Origin: Denitrobaculum sp965225735
Lineage (GTDB): Bacteria; Pseudomonadota; Alphaproteobacteria; Kiloniellales; Kiloniellaceae
Assembly (NCBI GenBank): GCA_965225735.1
Contig: CBDDBN010000030.1
Coordinates: 558,001-622,000 of the forward strand
DNA: 64,000 bases
Direction of reading: 5' to 3'
In this document: piece by piece, positions 17,176-26,629 of the stretch
Position numbering within the stretch: position 1 is the first letter of the stretch
Layout of the letters: each line of letters starts with the position of its first letter
Program-made: the position numbers and the translations under genes
Notes under the pieces: generated by a model
Database searches by the model: none
What the model saw: the letters and a program-made list of their open reading frames with translations, nothing else
What the model was told of the DNA's origin: nothing

Positions 17176-18564
17176 ATGTTCATCAGCGTTTTCGACATCT
17201 TCAAAATCGGCATCGGCCCGTCGAGTTCACACACCATGGGGCCCATGGTGGCGGCAAGCCGCTTTTTGAATGAGCTGCGTGAGCGCGAGGAAACCAGAGT
17301 CGCGCGCGTGCGCGCCAGCCTCTATGGATCGCTCGCCTTTACCGGCAAGGGCCATGCCAGCGACCGGGCTGTGTTTCTCGGCCTGCTGGGCTTCACGCCA
17401 GACAGCCTGGACGCGGACGCCGCCCGGGAGAGCGAAGCCAACCTCTGGCGCGACAAGTGCATCGCGGCCAAGGACCTGCCCGTTTTCGTCTTCGATCCAG
17501 AGAATGATCTCATCTTCAATTACGGGCCACCGCTGGAGGGCCATGCGAACGGCCTGAAGTTCATCGCGCTCGACTGCGACGGCGAGACGCTTCTCGAACG
17601 GATCTACTATTCCATTGGCGGTGGCTTCGTGGTCGAGGAAGTGGAATTGGAAGCTATAAACCACGGTGGCGAATCCGCCGAACCGCCCTGCGGCGCGCCC
17701 TATCCCTTCGCAACGGCGAATGAAATGCTCGAAATGGGCAAAGCAAGCGGTCTCTCCATTGCCGAAATGAAGCGAGCCAATGAGCTGCACACAATAAACG
17801 ACACCGACCTGGACCGTCGCCTGGACCAGATCTGGGAGGTCATGAACAACTGCATCGAACGTGGTTTGCAGGCTGAGGGTGAGCTGCCTGGCGGATTGAA
17901 TGTAAAACGGCGCGCCGGAAATCTGCGCCAGCAACTTGACGACGAGCGCCTGTCGAACTCCGCGCCTTTCGAAGCGGCCAACGAGTGGCTTGCCGTCTAT
18001 GCCATGGCGGTCAATGAAGAAAACGCCGCCGGCGGTCAGGTTGTCACCGCGCCAACCAATGGGGCAGCCGGTGTCATTCCAGCAGTGCTGCGCTACTACC
18101 TCGATTTCTATCCCGGCACCACGAAGGACGACATCCGGACCTTCCTGTTGGCGGCGTCCGGTATCGGCGGGATCATTAAGAAAAATGCTTCCATCTCCGG
18201 CGCAGAAGTCGGCTGCCAGGGCGAAGTGGGTTCCGCCGCGGCCATGGCGGCGGCGGGTCTCTGCGCCGTGCGCGGCGGCACCAACGAGCAGATCGAGAAC
18301 GCCGCCGAGATCGCGATGGAGCATCATCTCGGCATGACCTGCGATCCGGTGGGCGGCCTGGTTCAGGTGCCCTGCATCGAGCGCAACGGCCTGGCGGCCG
18401 TCAAGGCGGTGACAGCGGCCGCACTCGCCCTGCGCGGCGACGGGCAGCACTTCATGCCGCTAGACAACTGCATTGAAGCCATGCGCCAGACCGGCATCGA
18501 CATGCTGACCAAGTACAAAGAAACCAGCACCGGCGGTCTCTCGGTCAATCTGCCCGAGTGTTGA
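17176..18564 (+). CDS. sdaA: L-serine ammonia-lyase (L-serine dehydratase), [4Fe-4S], single chain
   Basis: A 462-residue enzyme that converts L-serine to pyruvate and ammonia. The N-terminal beta domain begins SVFDIFKIGIGPSSSHTMGPM, and the catalytic alpha domain carries the TAPTNGAAGVIPAVL loop and three cysteines (C347, C389, C400) at the cluster-ligand positions of this family. Length and order match single-chain SdaA/SdaB. The gene stands alone, 148 bp after the thioesterase. A short GCTGGG/CCCAGC hairpin (18568-18584) separates it from the convergent lacI-type gene. Confidence 0.94.
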   Translation: MFISVFDIFKIGIGPSSSHTMGPMVAASRFLNELREREETRVARVRASLYGSLAFTGKGHASDRAVFLGLLGFTPDSLDADAARESEANLWRDKCIAAKDLPVFVFDPENDLIFNYGPPLEGHANGLKFIALDCDGETLLERIYYSIGGGFVVEEVELEAINHGGESAEPPCGAPYPFATANEMLEMGKASGLSIAEMKRANELHTINDTDLDRRLDQIWEVMNNCIERGLQAEGELPGGLNVKRRAGNLRQQLDDERLSNSAPFEAANEWLAVYAMAVNEENAAGGQVVTAPTNGAAGVIPAVLRYYLDFYPGTTKDDIRTFLLAASGIGGIIKKNASISGAEVGCQGEVGSAAAMAAAGLCAVRGGTNEQIENAAEIAMEHHLGMTCDPVGGLVQVPCIERNGLAAVKAVTAAALALRGDGQHFMPLDNCIEAMRQTGIDMLTKYKETSTGGLSVNLPEC

Positions 18565-18585
18565 ACGGCTGGGCCTAACCCAGCT

Positions 18586-19623
18586 TCAGCGCAGATTTTC
18601 CCGCATGATAATCTCGACCGGAACTCGCTCTATCGAAACCGGACGCCCGACCGAGTGATCGATGATGGCACCGATGGCCGCCTCAGCGACCCGAGCCATG
18701 TCCTGATGCACCACGGCGTCCATGACGCCACTCAGGAGACATTGCTTGGTCAAAGGCGTGAGGTTTTGCGCAAGATAGGTGACCTCATCTTTGCGGCCGC
18801 TCTCCAACATGGCCTTTTCGATGCCACGGTTGCCGCTGCCGATCGAATAGATGCCGCAGAGATCCTCCTGCACTGAGAGGAGTCGCTTAGCGATGCGATA
18901 GTTTTTCTCTGGATCATCCCGTCCCTGGACCATCTCAACAACCGAAAGCTCCGGATAGGCCTCACGCAACAGCGTACGAAATCCCATCTCGCGCTCCTCA
19001 TGGCTACGGTAAAGCTCGCCACCCCAGAAAACCGCGATCTTTCCAGGCCGGCGGCACAAACGGCCCATCAGCAGCCCGGCCGTTCGTCCCGCAGCACGAT
19101 TGTCGAGCCCCGCATAGCCTAGGGTTTCCGTCCCCGGCAGGTCGGTCAGAACATTGACCACCGGCGTTTCCTGCGCTGCAAGGCCATTGATGGCCTCCCT
19201 CACCTCGGGGTGCTCGAGCGGCTGTACAATCAGCCCGGAACTGCCAAACTGCAAACAGCTCTCCAAGGCTTCCAATAAGGCTCTCGGATTCATGCGCTGC
19301 GGATAAGTCATTCGCAATTCAATGCCACGCTGCTTGGCGACCCGCCTGAGCTCCCGCGCCAGGTTTTCGTTGGCGAAACCGGCATTGCCGGCAATGATCA
19401 CGTCGAGTGTCAGATCCGCAGCGATGCTTGGGATGATGGCCGGGCGTGACACTGCTTTTTCGAGCAGCTTCACGGCGTCCATAACCCGATCGACCGTCTT
19501 CTGCCGAACTCCAGGCCGGTCATTCAGCACCCGGTCGACCGTTGCCGTGCTGAGACCCGCTTGCAGCGCGATATCGATGATCCGGGCCTTGTTCCTGGGC
19601 TGTTTGTCCGATTTATCGGTCAT
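18586..19623 (-). CDS. LacI-family transcription regulator
   Basis: A 345-residue LacI protein. The N-terminal helix-turn-helix (residues about 13-60) reads RIIDIALQAGLSTATVDRVLNDRPGV, followed by a periplasmic-binding-protein-like ligand domain with the type 1 fold. The TVDRVLN recognition helix differs from the usual TVSRVLN, as in the subgroup that senses inositol-like or other sugars. It is divergent from a dehydrogenase/isomerase/Gfo-Idh cluster and probably controls it. A perfect TGATGCATCA dyad lies 3 bp upstream of its start. Confidence 0.9.
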   Translation of the reverse strand: MTDKSDKQPRNKARIIDIALQAGLSTATVDRVLNDRPGVRQKTVDRVMDAVKLLEKAVSRPAIIPSIAADLTLDVIIAGNAGFANENLARELRRVAKQRGIELRMTYPQRMNPRALLEALESCLQFGSSGLIVQPLEHPEVREAINGLAAQETPVVNVLTDLPGTETLGYAGLDNRAAGRTAGLLMGRLCRRPGKIAVFWGGELYRSHEEREMGFRTLLREAYPELSVVEMVQGRDDPEKNYRIAKRLLSVQEDLCGIYSIGSGNRGIEKAMLESGRKDEVTYLAQNLTPLTKQCLLSGVMDAVVHQDMARVAEAAIGAIIDHSVGRPVSIERVPVEIIMRENLR

Positions 19624-19625
19624 TC

Positions 19626-19635
19626 TGATGCATCA
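19626..19635. promoter_or_regulatory. TGATGCATCA palindrome, possible LacI-type operator
   Basis: A perfect 10-bp dyad directly upstream of the lacI-type start codon. Related TGAT/ATCA halves recur at about 19647-19690 in the same A+T-rich intergenic stretch. Position between divergent genes suggests autoregulation. Confidence 0.4.
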
Positions 19636-19839
19636 AAATAGCAAAATGATGTATTTGATGCCTTAATTATTGGTTCGAACAGGCATCAACGTCAAGAAAC
19701 GGGTGTCCGCCTAATGCAGGTTTGGGATGATGCCTCAAGCACAATGACAGGGCGCGGGCGCCCAGTCCCGACTTTCCGTCGGTCGGTCCATGGCCCTGCC
19801 AGAAAACAAGGTGTAGGGCTTCACACGGCAGGAGGCATC

Positions 19840-20727
19840 ATGACACGTGTTGGCGTGATTGGCTTGGGCGATATGGGTTCAGGCCTGGCGAAAAATCTTA
19901 TCGCAGCAGGCTTTGAAGTGACCGGCTTCGACCTAAGCGAAACGCGCATGTCGACCTTTCGAGACATGGGCGGGCATCCCGCCACATCGGCCGCCGCCGT
20001 CGGTGAAGGCGCCGACGCGGTTTATGTGATGGTCATGAATGGCGATCAGGCCAAGTCGGTGATCCTGGGAGACGGTCTTGCCTCAACCATGGCAGCTGAC
20101 ACTACCATCATCCTCACTGCGACCATCAAGGCCTCCGAAGCACGGGATATCGCCGCCGGCTTGGCAGGAACCAACATAGATCTGATCGATTCGCCGGTCA
20201 GTGGCGGTTTTCCTGGTGCGCAGTCGGGCACTCTGACCCTCATGGCCGCCGGTTCAGACACGGCGATGGCCCGCTGTCAGCCGGTCATGGAAGCGGTCAG
20301 CAAGGTCATTCACCGGGTCGGCGATAAGGCGGGTATGGGCCAAACCGTCAAGGCTTGCCTGCAATCGCTGATCGGATCGATCTTCACGGCCACCTTCGAA
20401 GCTTCGGCCCTCGCAGCCAAGGCGGGCGTGAAGGGTGAAACCCTGTTCAAGGTCTTCAGCACTTCCGGTGCAGGATGCGGCATCACCAACACCGCCCTTG
20501 AGAACATTATCGACCGGAAGTTCGAAGGCACGGGCAGTCATATCAATACTATGTACAAGGACCTGACCATCGCCATGGACATGGCGCGGGAACTCGGCGT
20601 CCCACTCTTTACCGCTAACACGGCCATGCAGCTCTTCCAGGCCGGGAAGACGAAACACCCCGAAGGCGACAACTGGGTCGTGACCCGAATCGCCGAAGAC
20701 ATCGTCGGCGCAGAACTCCACAGGTGA
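19840..20727 (+). CDS. NAD-binding beta-hydroxyacid dehydrogenase (3-hydroxyisobutyrate/threonate dehydrogenase-like)
   Basis: A 295-residue enzyme with the N-terminal dinucleotide loop GLGDMGSG (residues 8-15), the substrate loop DSPVSGGFPGAQSGTL (residues 118-131) and the catalytic lysine K171 in GQTVKACLQSL. The residues after the lysine are not the KxxNN of 3-hydroxyisobutyrate dehydrogenase and are closer to the L-threonate/D-erythronate dehydrogenase branch. It oxidises a sugar acid or related beta-hydroxyacid. The start at 19840 has GGAGG 6 bp upstream; a longer frame from 19714 lacks this. It is the first gene of a three-gene module facing the LacI regulator. Confidence 0.82.
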   Translation: MTRVGVIGLGDMGSGLAKNLIAAGFEVTGFDLSETRMSTFRDMGGHPATSAAAVGEGADAVYVMVMNGDQAKSVILGDGLASTMAADTTIILTATIKASEARDIAAGLAGTNIDLIDSPVSGGFPGAQSGTLTLMAAGSDTAMARCQPVMEAVSKVIHRVGDKAGMGQTVKACLQSLIGSIFTATFEASALAAKAGVKGETLFKVFSTSGAGCGITNTALENIIDRKFEGTGSHINTMYKDLTIAMDMARELGVPLFTANTAMQLFQAGKTKHPEGDNWVVTRIAEDIVGAELHR

Positions 20728-20767
20728 CGCGCGCAACGGCAAGACTCGAAACCGGAGACCGGAAGCC

Positions 20768-21631
20768 ATGAAACTCGGAGTCATCACAGACGGCATCAGC
20801 CGCGATTTTGCCCATGCGCTGAGCGTGATGGATGAGTTCGGCCTGGACTACGCCGAACTGCAGTTTCTCTGGGACAAGGAAGTCGGTGGCTTAAACGTCG
20901 AAGAGCGCCGCAAGGCTCTGGACCTGGTGAAGAAGCATAACAAGACGGTGTCCTGCATTTCACGACATGTCTTCGCCGGCATGCCGATGACCACCAAGCC
21001 CGGCGACGAACTCCATGCAAAACACATGGACGGTCTGAAGCGCTGCATCGAGATGGCGCATGAGTTCGACTGCAAGACCGTGCGCATCATGTCAGGCAAG
21101 AAGGAGATGATCCTGTGGGGTTTACACGGGGCGGAGCACTGGAACGTCGCTAAGGGCGCGTGGGACGCCCTGCCGCCGCTCATTGCGCCCGCAGTCGAGC
21201 TGGCGAAATCGGAAGGTGTCACACTGGTGGTCGAGACCGGCAACGGCACCATGGTCAATTCCTGCTGGACCGGCCGTAAGCTGATCGACGATCTGGATGC
21301 GAAGGACACGCTGAAGATTCTATGGGATCCGGCGAACAATTGCTGGGCGCACGAAACTGCTTGGCCGGACGGCTACGAAACCATGAAGGGCGGTTACCTG
21401 GGCCACGTGCACATCAAAGACGTTTACGCGGACACGCCCAAGGCCACGCTGGAAGTCCGGCCCATGCTGGAAGGCCAGTTGGCCGATCAGTTTCGCCCCA
21501 TGGCCGAAGCCATGCGCAACGACGGCTATGACGGCGTGATCTCCTACGAGAGCGTCTATCACCCCGGTAACGGCGACTTCGAGGCCGGATTCCGGCAGTG
21601 CATCGGCATCTTCAAGGAGATATACGGTTAG
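20768..21631 (+). CDS. Sugar phosphate isomerase/epimerase-like TIM-barrel protein
   Basis: A 287-residue xylose-isomerase-like (AP-endonuclease 2 family) barrel. Metal-binding residues typical of the family appear in VVETGNGTM, ILWDPANNCW, HVHIKDV and a closing ISYESVY strand with its glutamate. These enzymes isomerise or epimerise keto-sugars or inositol derivatives. It lies 40 bp after the dehydrogenase and 52 bp before the Gfo/Idh gene, so the three likely act on the same sugar or sugar acid. The substrate is unknown. Confidence 0.85.
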   Translation: MKLGVITDGISRDFAHALSVMDEFGLDYAELQFLWDKEVGGLNVEERRKALDLVKKHNKTVSCISRHVFAGMPMTTKPGDELHAKHMDGLKRCIEMAHEFDCKTVRIMSGKKEMILWGLHGAEHWNVAKGAWDALPPLIAPAVELAKSEGVTLVVETGNGTMVNSCWTGRKLIDDLDAKDTLKILWDPANNCWAHETAWPDGYETMKGGYLGHVHIKDVYADTPKATLEVRPMLEGQLADQFRPMAEAMRNDGYDGVISYESVYHPGNGDFEAGFRQCIGIFKEIYG

Positions 21632-21683
21632 TCTCGATAAGAATGCGGGCGAGAAACAGAGACTGACCCATGGATAGAAAAGA

Positions 21684-22718
21684 GTGACCCCAGTCCGCAT
21701 CGCCTTGATCGGCGCGGGCCGCATTGGCGCACGGCACCTGGAGACCATCGCCAAGGTCGAGGAAGCCGAGCTTGTCGCCATCGCCGATGCCAACCCGGCC
21801 ACCGCGTCAGTTGCGGAGCGCTATGGCGCCGCCTTTTTCGGCGACAACGAAGAGATGCTAACGAAGACCAGACCGGACGGGGTGATCATCGCGACGCCGA
21901 CGGATCTGCACCTGGCGCCGGCCCTGGCGGCTTTGGAATCCGGAGCACACCTGCTGATCGAAAAGCCGATCACCGGAACGCTCGAGGAAGCCGAAACCCT
22001 CATCGAGAAGTCGCAGGCGGTGGGACGGGAGGTCTTGGTCGGGCATCATCGGCGCTATTATCCCTTCGTTCATGAAGCTCGGGAGATTCTGCAAAAAGGT
22101 GAACTGGGTCAGTTGGTTGCGGTCAATGGCCAATGGACTTTGCGCAAGGCGGACAGCTACTTCGACCAGACCTGGCGGCAGAAACGCGCAGCCGGCCCCA
22201 TTCTCATCAATTTCATCCATGAGATCGATTGTCTGCGCTACATTTGCGGCGAGATCGTCAGCCTGAGCGCGGAACTGGCCAGCGGGGTCCGCGGGCATGA
22301 AAAGGAAGAGACCGCCGCGATCATCCTGCGCTTCGAAAACGGCGCATTGGGGACTTTTCTGCTCAGCGATTCAGCGGCTTCGCCCTGGGCCTGGGAGTAC
22401 GGCTTCGACGAAAACCCGGAGTTCCCGCCAGCCTATCAGAATTCCTGCCGCTTCGTCGGCGACCAGGCGTCGCTGGAGTTTCCCAACCTGAAGCTCTGGC
22501 GCCATGAAGAGACCGAGAAGGGTTGGAATTCGCCGCTACGTGCTGAGGATCGATCCTGCAGCCCTGGGGATGCTTATATCAATCAGTGCAGGCACTTCTG
22601 CAGGGTTATCCGAGGCGCGGAAAGGCCACGCATCACGGCCGAGGACGCCACCCGCAGCCTGAAAGCCACGCTCGCGGTTTTCGAGGCCGCGGAATCGGGC
22701 CGGCGCGTTCTATTCTGA
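21684..22718 (+). CDS. Gfo/Idh/MocA-family oxidoreductase
   Basis: A 344-residue dehydrogenase with an N-terminal Rossmann fold (IALIGAGRIGARHLE) and the family's LIEKPIT motif in the second half of that domain, followed by the C-terminal substrate domain. A conserved His in EIDCLRY/FIHEID context fits the catalytic site. The start is a GTG at 21684; no ATG is in frame nearby, and the ribosome-binding site is weak. It ends 31 bp from the convergent EamA gene. Members oxidise sugars or inositols with NAD(P). Confidence 0.85.
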   Translation: MTPVRIALIGAGRIGARHLETIAKVEEAELVAIADANPATASVAERYGAAFFGDNEEMLTKTRPDGVIIATPTDLHLAPALAALESGAHLLIEKPITGTLEEAETLIEKSQAVGREVLVGHHRRYYPFVHEAREILQKGELGQLVAVNGQWTLRKADSYFDQTWRQKRAAGPILINFIHEIDCLRYICGEIVSLSAELASGVRGHEKEETAAIILRFENGALGTFLLSDSAASPWAWEYGFDENPEFPPAYQNSCRFVGDQASLEFPNLKLWRHEETEKGWNSPLRAEDRSCSPGDAYINQCRHFCRVIRGAERPRITAEDATRSLKATLAVFEAAESGRRVLF

Positions 22719-22749
22719 CATACATTTGTCACAGCCTGACCGCCAAGCT

Positions 22750-23613
22750 CTAACCCACGAAACGCTTCGCACCTGCCACGCATCCGACCACCAGCGCGGT
22801 CACGGCAATCATAGGCCAGGACACGGCCTCGCCCAACAGCAGTCCGGCCAGGAGCAGGCTGAAAAAGGGCTGGAGCAGCTGAAGCTGGCCGACACCGGCG
22901 ATACCGCCCAGGGCGAGACCGCGGTACCAGAAGACGAACCCGATCAGCATGCTGAAGAGGGAGACATAGACGAGGCCGGTCCAGGCGGCCGCGTCGATCC
23001 CGCTCCAGACCTGCGGAAGAGTCGCGAGGGCAAGCACGGCCATGACCGGCAGCGAAAGCAGGAGGGCCCAGGAGATGACCTGCCAGCCGCCCAGCCGACG
23101 GGATAAGGTCGCGCCCTCTGCATAGCCGAGACCGCAGAGCAGGATAGCCGCCACCATCAAAAGGTCGCCGAACAAGGAGCCGCTGCCGCCTTGCGACAGA
23201 GCGAACCCGGCCACCAGAAAACTGCCCGTACAGGAAAACAACCAAAAGGCAGGCCGCGGCCGTTCGCCGCCACGCAGCACGCCAAAGATCGCCGTCGCGA
23301 GGGGCAGCAAGCCAATGAACACCGTCGAATGGGCAGCGGTGATGTGTTGCAGCGCCAGCGCTGTCAGTAAGGGAAAGCCGACCACAACACCGAGCGCCAC
23401 GATGACCAGGGAACCGAGATCCCCTTTCGCCGGGCGCGCCTGGCGCAAGAGCAACAGCAAGGCAATGGCGAGCAAAGCCGCGATCACGGCGCGCGCCGAG
23501 GTCAGAAACAGCGGACTGAAGCCGCCGACCGCAACCCGGGTCGCAGGCAAAGAGCCGCTGAAAATGAGAACCCCGAGCAGCCCGCTGCCCCATCCTGCTG
23601 TCGTCGCCTGCAT
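22750..23613 (-). CDS. EamA/DMT-superfamily transporter
   Basis: A 287-residue protein with ten predicted transmembrane helices in two EamA repeats. The repeats show FLTSARAVIAALL early and PFFSLLLAGLLLGE late, the usual helix-4/helix-9 pattern. Such proteins export small metabolites, often amino acids. A MocR-type regulator gene is divergently transcribed 85 bp away, a pairing common for amino-acid or amine exporters. A longer overlapping minus-strand frame (22583-23680) has an arginine-rich translation unlike a real protein. Confidence 0.88.
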   Translation of the reverse strand: MQATTAGWGSGLLGVLIFSGSLPATRVAVGGFSPLFLTSARAVIAALLAIALLLLLRQARPAKGDLGSLVIVALGVVVGFPLLTALALQHITAAHSTVFIGLLPLATAIFGVLRGGERPRPAFWLFSCTGSFLVAGFALSQGGSGSLFGDLLMVAAILLCGLGYAEGATLSRRLGGWQVISWALLLSLPVMAVLALATLPQVWSGIDAAAWTGLVYVSLFSMLIGFVFWYRGLALGGIAGVGQLQLLQPFFSLLLAGLLLGEAVSWPMIAVTALVVGCVAGAKRFVG

Positions 23614-23698
23614 GGTCTATCCTATCGATGATGCGAAAGGCATAGCCGAACAAGGCTGGTCTCGACAGCCACAAAACCATACAATTAGATCAAACTGT

Positions 23699-25126
23699 AT
23701 GGATACAAACTGCAATACGGTGGGAAAATTTTCTTTGAGCGGTGACACACGCACGGAGGCAGTGATGACGGCGATCCGGCGGAAGATCGCGAGCCGTTCG
23801 CTGATGCCCGGAGAGAAACTGCCCTCGATCAGGCGCTTTGCGAAGACCATGGCCGTCTCGCCCTCGACAGTGGTTGAGGCCTACGACCGTTTGGCCGCGG
23901 AAGGCGCGATCCGATCGCGTCGCGGGTCGGGGTTCTTTGTTTGCGGCGCCGCGGCCCCGCTCGATCTTGCCGTGCTGGGTCCGGCACTCGATCGAGAGAT
24001 CGATCCCTTCTGGGTCTCCCGGCAGTCGCTGGACGCCAAGCCGGAAATGCTGAAACCGGGTTGCGGCTGGCTGCCTGCGGACTGGATGCCGAACGCTGCA
24101 ATACGTAAAGCGCTCCGCCGTCTGGCCCGGGCCGAGGATCATATCCTGTCGGATTACGGCGGCGCGTCCGGGGCAAGCAACCTACGCCGGCTCATCGCGC
24201 GGCAACTCGCAGAGGAAGGCCTGGACGCCGGACCCGGTCAGATCCTGCTGACGATCTCGGGCACGCAGGCAATCGATCTGATATGCCGATTTCTTCTGAC
24301 ACCGGGCGACAGCGTCCTGGTCGACGATCCTTGTTACTTTAACTTTCAAGCCCTCCTGAAAGCCCACCAGGTCAAGATCGTTGGCGTTCCCTATACGCCG
24401 AGTGGGCCTGACATGACGTGCTTTCGCGCCGCGCTGGTCGAACACCGGCCGCGCCTTTACATCACCAACTCCGCCCTCCACAACCCGACCGGCGCAACGA
24501 TCTCCCCCAAAACCGTACATCAGATCCTTGTCGCGGCCTCGGAACACGACCTTCTCGTCGTCGAGGACGACATTTTCGCCGCCTTCGAACCCGAAGCCTC
24601 GCCACGACTTGCCGTGCTCGATGGCCTTGAACGCGTAATCAGGATCGGAAGCTTTTCGAAAACCCTCTCCGCGTCGATTCGTTGCGGTTACATAGCGGCG
24701 CGCCCCGACTGGATCGAGGCTCTGACCGATCTGCAGGTGGCAACGAACTTCGGCGGTCCCAGCCCGATGGCGACCGAACTCTTGTTCGCGGCACTGAGTG
24801 ATGGCGGTTACCGGAAACATATGGAAACGCTGAGGCAACGCCTCGCCGGGCTCCGCCGGCAAACAGCCGACAAACTCCTGGCGCTGGGCATTCGGCCCTG
24901 GCTCATGCCGCGCGGCGGAATCTATCTCTGGTGCCAACTGCCGGGCGATCTGGATTCCGCAGATGTTGCGCGCGCCGCGCTTAGGGAAAATGTCGTCCTG
25001 GCGCCAGGTAACGTCTTCAGTCACTCGCAAAGTAAAGCCGATTTCCTGCGCTTCAATGTCAGCCAGATGCGTGAGGCAAAGTGTTTCGAAATCCTGGAGC
25101 GCGCGATGTCACAATGCGGTGAATGA
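23699..25126 (+). CDS. MocR-family regulator (GntR helix-turn-helix fused to PLP aminotransferase domain)
   Basis: A 475-residue fusion. Residues about 15-85 form a GntR winged helix (PGEKLPSIRRFAKTMAVSPSTVVEAYDRL), and residues about 110-475 are a fold-type I aminotransferase domain with the PLP lysine in the SFSKTLSASIRCGY segment. MocR proteins sense amino acids or PLP-linked ligands. The divergent EamA gene is the likely target. The ATG at 23699 was chosen because it begins just before the DNA-binding domain; an in-frame upstream start would lie inside the EamA gene. Confidence 0.9.
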   Translation: MDTNCNTVGKFSLSGDTRTEAVMTAIRRKIASRSLMPGEKLPSIRRFAKTMAVSPSTVVEAYDRLAAEGAIRSRRGSGFFVCGAAAPLDLAVLGPALDREIDPFWVSRQSLDAKPEMLKPGCGWLPADWMPNAAIRKALRRLARAEDHILSDYGGASGASNLRRLIARQLAEEGLDAGPGQILLTISGTQAIDLICRFLLTPGDSVLVDDPCYFNFQALLKAHQVKIVGVPYTPSGPDMTCFRAALVEHRPRLYITNSALHNPTGATISPKTVHQILVAASEHDLLVVEDDIFAAFEPEASPRLAVLDGLERVIRIGSFSKTLSASIRCGYIAARPDWIEALTDLQVATNFGGPSPMATELLFAALSDGGYRKHMETLRQRLAGLRRQTADKLLALGIRPWLMPRGGIYLWCQLPGDLDSADVARAALRENVVLAPGNVFSHSQSKADFLRFNVSQMREAKCFEILERAMSQCGE

Positions 25127-25230
25127 TTGGACCTTCGCACCCCAATGCCGCAGCTGCCGATTGACTTTGTTTCCTTCGTGACAACAATGCCGGTTTATCT
25201 TTCTTCCTATACCAAAAGGCTGCTGAGTCT

Positions 25231-25755
25231 ATGACCTCTTCAAAACCTGCCGCGGGCGGTGCCCTCCCTAGCTTGTCCTTTCCCAAAGTCGGTGGCGGCA
25301 CCTTGAGTGTCGGCGGCGCGCGCGAACGCTGGACGCTGTTCATCGTCTATCGCGGCAAACACTGCGGCCGTTGCAAGAAGTATCTGGGCATACTTGAGGG
25401 CATGAAGAGCGACTGGGAAAACGCGGGATTCGATATCGTGACCGTTTCCGCAGATCCTGAGGAAAAGGCGCAGGCCGACATTGCGGAGTTCGGTTGGAGC
25501 TTTGACGTCGGTTACGGCTTGACCGAAGAGCAGATGAAAGACCTGGGCCTTTACATTTCCGATCCGCTGTCGCCTTCGGAAACCGATCGCCGCTTTGCCG
25601 AACCTGGAATCTTCTGCGTCCGTCCGGACGGCACGAATCAGATCGTCGCCATCTCGAACGGTCCGGCAGCGCGGCCGGATCTCGCGGAGCTGTTGGATGG
25701 CATGATCTTCACCATTGAGAACGACCGCCCGGCACGCGGCATGGCGGCCGCTTAA
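25231..25755 (+). CDS. Thioredoxin-fold AhpC/TSA-like protein 1
   Basis: A 174-residue peroxiredoxin-like protein with a YRGKHC45GRC48 CxxC motif at the start of the active-site helix, followed by VTVSADPEEKAQ, a pattern shared with redoxin/AhpC-TSA family members. It is paralogous to the protein encoded at 27097-27630, with the same SVFS-like SDP..SETDR.FAEPGIF segment. The function is unproven; a thiol peroxidase or disulphide reductase is likely. It stands alone, 105 bp after the mocR gene and 110 bp before a convergent SDR. Confidence 0.78.
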   Translation: MTSSKPAAGGALPSLSFPKVGGGTLSVGGARERWTLFIVYRGKHCGRCKKYLGILEGMKSDWENAGFDIVTVSADPEEKAQADIAEFGWSFDVGYGLTEEQMKDLGLYISDPLSPSETDRRFAEPGIFCVRPDGTNQIVAISNGPAARPDLAELLDGMIFTIENDRPARGMAAA

Positions 25756-25864
25756 GCACCGACGAGGCAAAGCTGCCGAAGCCGCTTGGCGATCGGTAGC
25801 CAATTCTTCGGCTCGGTGTCGGACTCATCTTCTTCGGTCGGCGGGAACCACCTCCCTCGTGGCC

Positions 25865-26629
25865 CTATGCGGGCCAACGCGTTTGGTTCATCCCACCGTC
25901 CGCCTGAATCTCGGCGCCGTACATGAAAGAGGAATCTTCCGAGGCCAGGAACAAGGCGGTCTTTGCCATCTCCTCGGGTCTGCCAGCACGCCCAGCGGCC
26001 AGGACTTCGTCGAAGACAGCATAGGTCGTCTCGATCTGCTCGCTGGTCAGACCGGACTTTTCGAGGACCTGCGTCCTGACCGGGCCCGGGCTGAGCACGT
26101 TTATGCGCACGCCCCGCTTCGCGAGATCCGGCGTCAAAGATCGCGCCAACGAACGAAGGGCGGCTTTCGAGGCGTTATAAAGCGCATAGCCCTCCATGCC
26201 CATTTCGTTCAGACAGGACGAAACAAGGATGACCGAACCGCCCTCGGCCAGTAGCGGCAGGGCGTACTGGACGGTGAAAAGCGCCCCCTTGACGTTGACG
26301 TCGAAGACCAAGTCGAAGTCACCTTCATGGAGCTTGGCAAAATCACCGGGTGGCGCGATGCCTGCGCTGGCCATAACGATGTCGAGCCGTCCGTAGTCCG
26401 CCGCTATGGACTTGAACGCCGCCCTCAATGACGCCAGATCGCTGACGTCACCGATGAGCGCGGCGGCGTCACCATCGATCTGCGCGAGCGCTTCATCGGC
26501 TTTTGCGCGGGTCCGGGCCAGAATGATGACGCGCGCACCTTGGGCCGCGAACTCCTGCGCCGATGCGAGGCCGATACCACTGTTGCCACCCGTAACGAAG
26601 GCGACTTTTCCTTGCAAGCGCCGGGTCAC
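25865..26629 (-). CDS. Short-chain dehydrogenase/reductase
   Basis: A 254-residue classical SDR with TGGNSGIG, an ASAG strand, and an intact Ser and YxxxK site (VSSCLNEMG then YNASK). The C-terminus reads ADGGMNQTRWPA, typical of the FabG-like subgroup. It overlaps the DoxX-like gene upstream by ATGA and is the third gene of a TetR-flanked operon. The substrate is unknown. Confidence 0.88.
   Translation of the reverse strand: MTRRLQGKVAFVTGGNSGIGLASAQEFAAQGARVIILARTRAKADEALAQIDGDAAALIGDVSDLASLRAAFKSIAADYGRLDIVMASAGIAPPGDFAKLHEGDFDLVFDVNVKGALFTVQYALPLLAEGGSVILVSSCLNEMGMEGYALYNASKAALRSLARSLTPDLAKRGVRINVLSPGPVRTQVLEKSGLTSEQIETTYAVFDEVLAAGRAGRPEEMAKTALFLASEDSSFMYGAEIQADGGMNQTRWPA

Noticed and set aside
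17227..18450. A 407-residue minus-strand open frame
   Set aside because: It is antisense to sdaA, whose domains and cluster cysteines are complete.
22583..23680. A 365-residue minus-strand frame overlapping the EamA gene
   Set aside because: Its translation is Arg/Gly/Ala-rich without membrane segments, while the shifted frame at 22750-23613 gives a clean ten-helix transporter.
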